Origin: Bacteroidota bacterium
GTDB lineage: Bacteria > Bacteroidota > Bacteroidia > Cytophagales > Cyclobacteriaceae
Direction of reading: 5' to 3'
DNA: 5,828 nt
Assembly (NCBI GenBank): GCA_003242315.1
Contig: QGUY01000251.1
Location: forward strand, 1-5,828
Of the stretch, positions 5,134 to 5,828 are shown in pieces. Every line of letters begins with the position of its first letter. Position 1 is the stretch's first letter. The translations under genes were made by a program, and so were the position numbers. A model generated the notes under the pieces. The model worked only from the letters and a program-made list of their open reading frames with translations, was not told the origin of the DNA and searched no databases.

Positions 5134-5828
5134 GATCACCCCAACGCCAACCGTATTGTTCGAGTGTTCATCAATCAAGATGAACGACCCATTCGCCGGG
5201 TTGTCATGATAGCGATCTACTGGCAGTCCCTTGGCGGTTCGCACCTGAACCTGGGCGATGCCGTTCATAGCTATGGTGGAGCCGGGAATTTTTTGAAGTG
5301 TGGCTGGATCTTCGATGAAGTCGATCGTTGAGATTTTCGCTTTGGTGTATGCCGTTCCATGCTGAAGCAGGTAGGACTTGCCTGGCACCATCGGATCGCG
5401 ATCAAGCCAGCATATTCTCGAGGTAAACTCACGCTTCAGGTCCGGTACTTCTTCATCGCGTACGATCATGTCGCCGCGACTAATATCAATGTCGTCTTCG
5501 AGAACGAGGGTAACCGACTGTCGTGTTTCGGCCGTTGTGAGTGATTGCGTATAGCGATCGATCTGACGAATCACGCTCTTCTGCCCCGAAGGAAGTACGG
5601 TAACTTTATCGCCCACAGAAAATCGGCCACTCATAACGCGTCCCGCGTAGCCGCGATAGTCGTGATACTCATCGGTTCTCGGGCGTATAACATACTGTAT
5701 CGGAAAGCGGGAGGGAAGCTTCAACTCATTCTTATGAACCTCCATCGTTTCGAGAATCTCAAGCAAGGGCCGACCGGTATACCACGCAACTTTTTTGAAT
5801 TCCATGGGGAGTTTTCCCCCATAAAAAA
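5128..5828 (-). CDS. cysN: Sulfate adenylyltransferase large subunit CysN, C-terminal part (5' end outside window)
   Basis: CysN is the GTPase subunit that, with CysD, makes adenosine 5'-phosphosulfate from sulfate and ATP in assimilatory sulfate reduction in the cytosol. The window holds only about the last 230 residues of an expected ~415-475: the elongation-factor-like beta-barrel domains II and III. Landmarks are AWYTGRPLLEILE, the barrel with RGYAGRVMSGRFSVGDKVTVLPSG, LEDDIDISRGDMIV, the domain III start SRICWLDRDPMVPGKSY, and the end PVDRYHDNPANGSFILIDEHSNN. The segment DEYHDYRGYAG is longer than E. coli's LDFRGYAG. The ATG at 5803-5805 is probably internal because the frame stays open to the edge (reading FYGGKLP before it) and a CysN without its GTPase domain would not work alone. 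The G-domain motifs should lie beyond the right edge. The stop is TAG at 5128-5130, inside the heptamer repeat. cysD, if linked, would also be upstream, outside the window. Confidence 0.92.
   Translation of the reverse strand, partial: FYGGKLPMEFKKVAWYTGRPLLEILETMEVHKNELKLPSRFPIQYVIRPRTDEYHDYRGYAGRVMSGRFSVGDKVTVLPSGQKSVIRQIDRYTQSLTTAETRQSVTLVLEDDIDISRGDMIVRDEEVPDLKREFTSRICWLDRDPMVPGKSYLLQHGTAYTKAKISTIDFIEDPATLQKIPGSTIAMNGIAQVQVRTAKGLPVDRYHDNPANGSFILIDEHSNNTVGVGVIQ
5806..5824. repeat. Small palindrome at the right edge beside an A/T run
   Basis: On the minus strand ATGGGG, seven bases, then CCCCAT form a 6-bp stem close to the right edge (about 5804-5822), directly beside a run of six A on the plus strand at 5823-5828. 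The T run precedes the stem on the minus strand and an A run follows it on the plus strand, so it is not an intrinsic terminator for either. It sits in the reading frame just before the recognisable cysN homology. Confidence 0.3.

Noticed and set aside
5128..5805. A stand-alone short gene starting at the ATG at 5805
   Set aside because: The frame is open to the edge and the protein begins in the linker between the GTPase and barrel domains of CysN, so a partial gene is more likely.
1..5828. CRISPR array, tRNA, rRNA, transposase or phage genes
   Set aside because: No spaced direct repeats of CRISPR size, no tRNA-like cloverleaf or rRNA sequence seen by eye, and no coding region resembling a mobile-element protein.

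Overview
The window looks like a chromosomal housekeeping segment from a member of Bacteroidota, most likely a Cytophagales-type bacterium (inference). The grounds are the gene families (a long Bacteroidota-type M23 peptidase, an M48 lipoprotein, a CysN with the longer loop before its RGYAG motif, and a half-length transketolase), start codons without Shine-Dalgarno sequences (two genes begin in the context TTGAAAATG), and two matches to the Bacteroidota promoter pattern TTTG/TTG - spacer - TAnnTTTG. Most of the window is close to balanced GC. The first ~125 bases are about 79% GC and look like a different genome or a recently joined segment.

Layout from left to right. Bases 1-159 hold the C-terminal end of an unrecognised GC-rich plus-strand gene. 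Bases 160-261 are a short convergent intergenic region with inverted repeats. The minus strand then carries, in transcription order from right to left, a fumarylacetoacetate-hydrolase-family enzyme (3609-4223), a secreted M23 metallopeptidase (1700-3640), a BCP-type peroxiredoxin (1191-1703) and the N-terminal half of a transketolase (262-1110). The first three overlap (32 nt and 4 nt) and are almost certainly one transcription unit. The transketolase gene has its own Bacteroidota-type promoter just upstream of its most likely start. A divergent M48 metallopeptidase lipoprotein gene runs on the plus strand (4299-5099). It meets the 3' end of a minus-strand sulfate adenylyltransferase large subunit gene (cysN, 5128 to the right edge), whose GTPase domain lies outside the window. 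Between these two convergent genes is a compact inverted array of a GGCAGTA heptamer that contains both stop codons.

Functionally the genes are a loose housekeeping set: central carbon metabolism (transketolase, FAH-family acylpyruvase/oxaloacetate decarboxylase), peroxide detoxification (BCP), envelope maintenance (M23 and M48 peptidases) and sulfate activation (CysN). I see no defence system, mobile element, CRISPR array, RNA gene or biosynthetic cluster, and nothing that makes a convincing case for a new multi-gene system. The points most worth checking are the compositional break at the left end together with the absent transketolase C-terminal half, the heptamer repeat hairpin, the basic tail on the peroxiredoxin, and several gene starts that should be shortened from the longest open frame.
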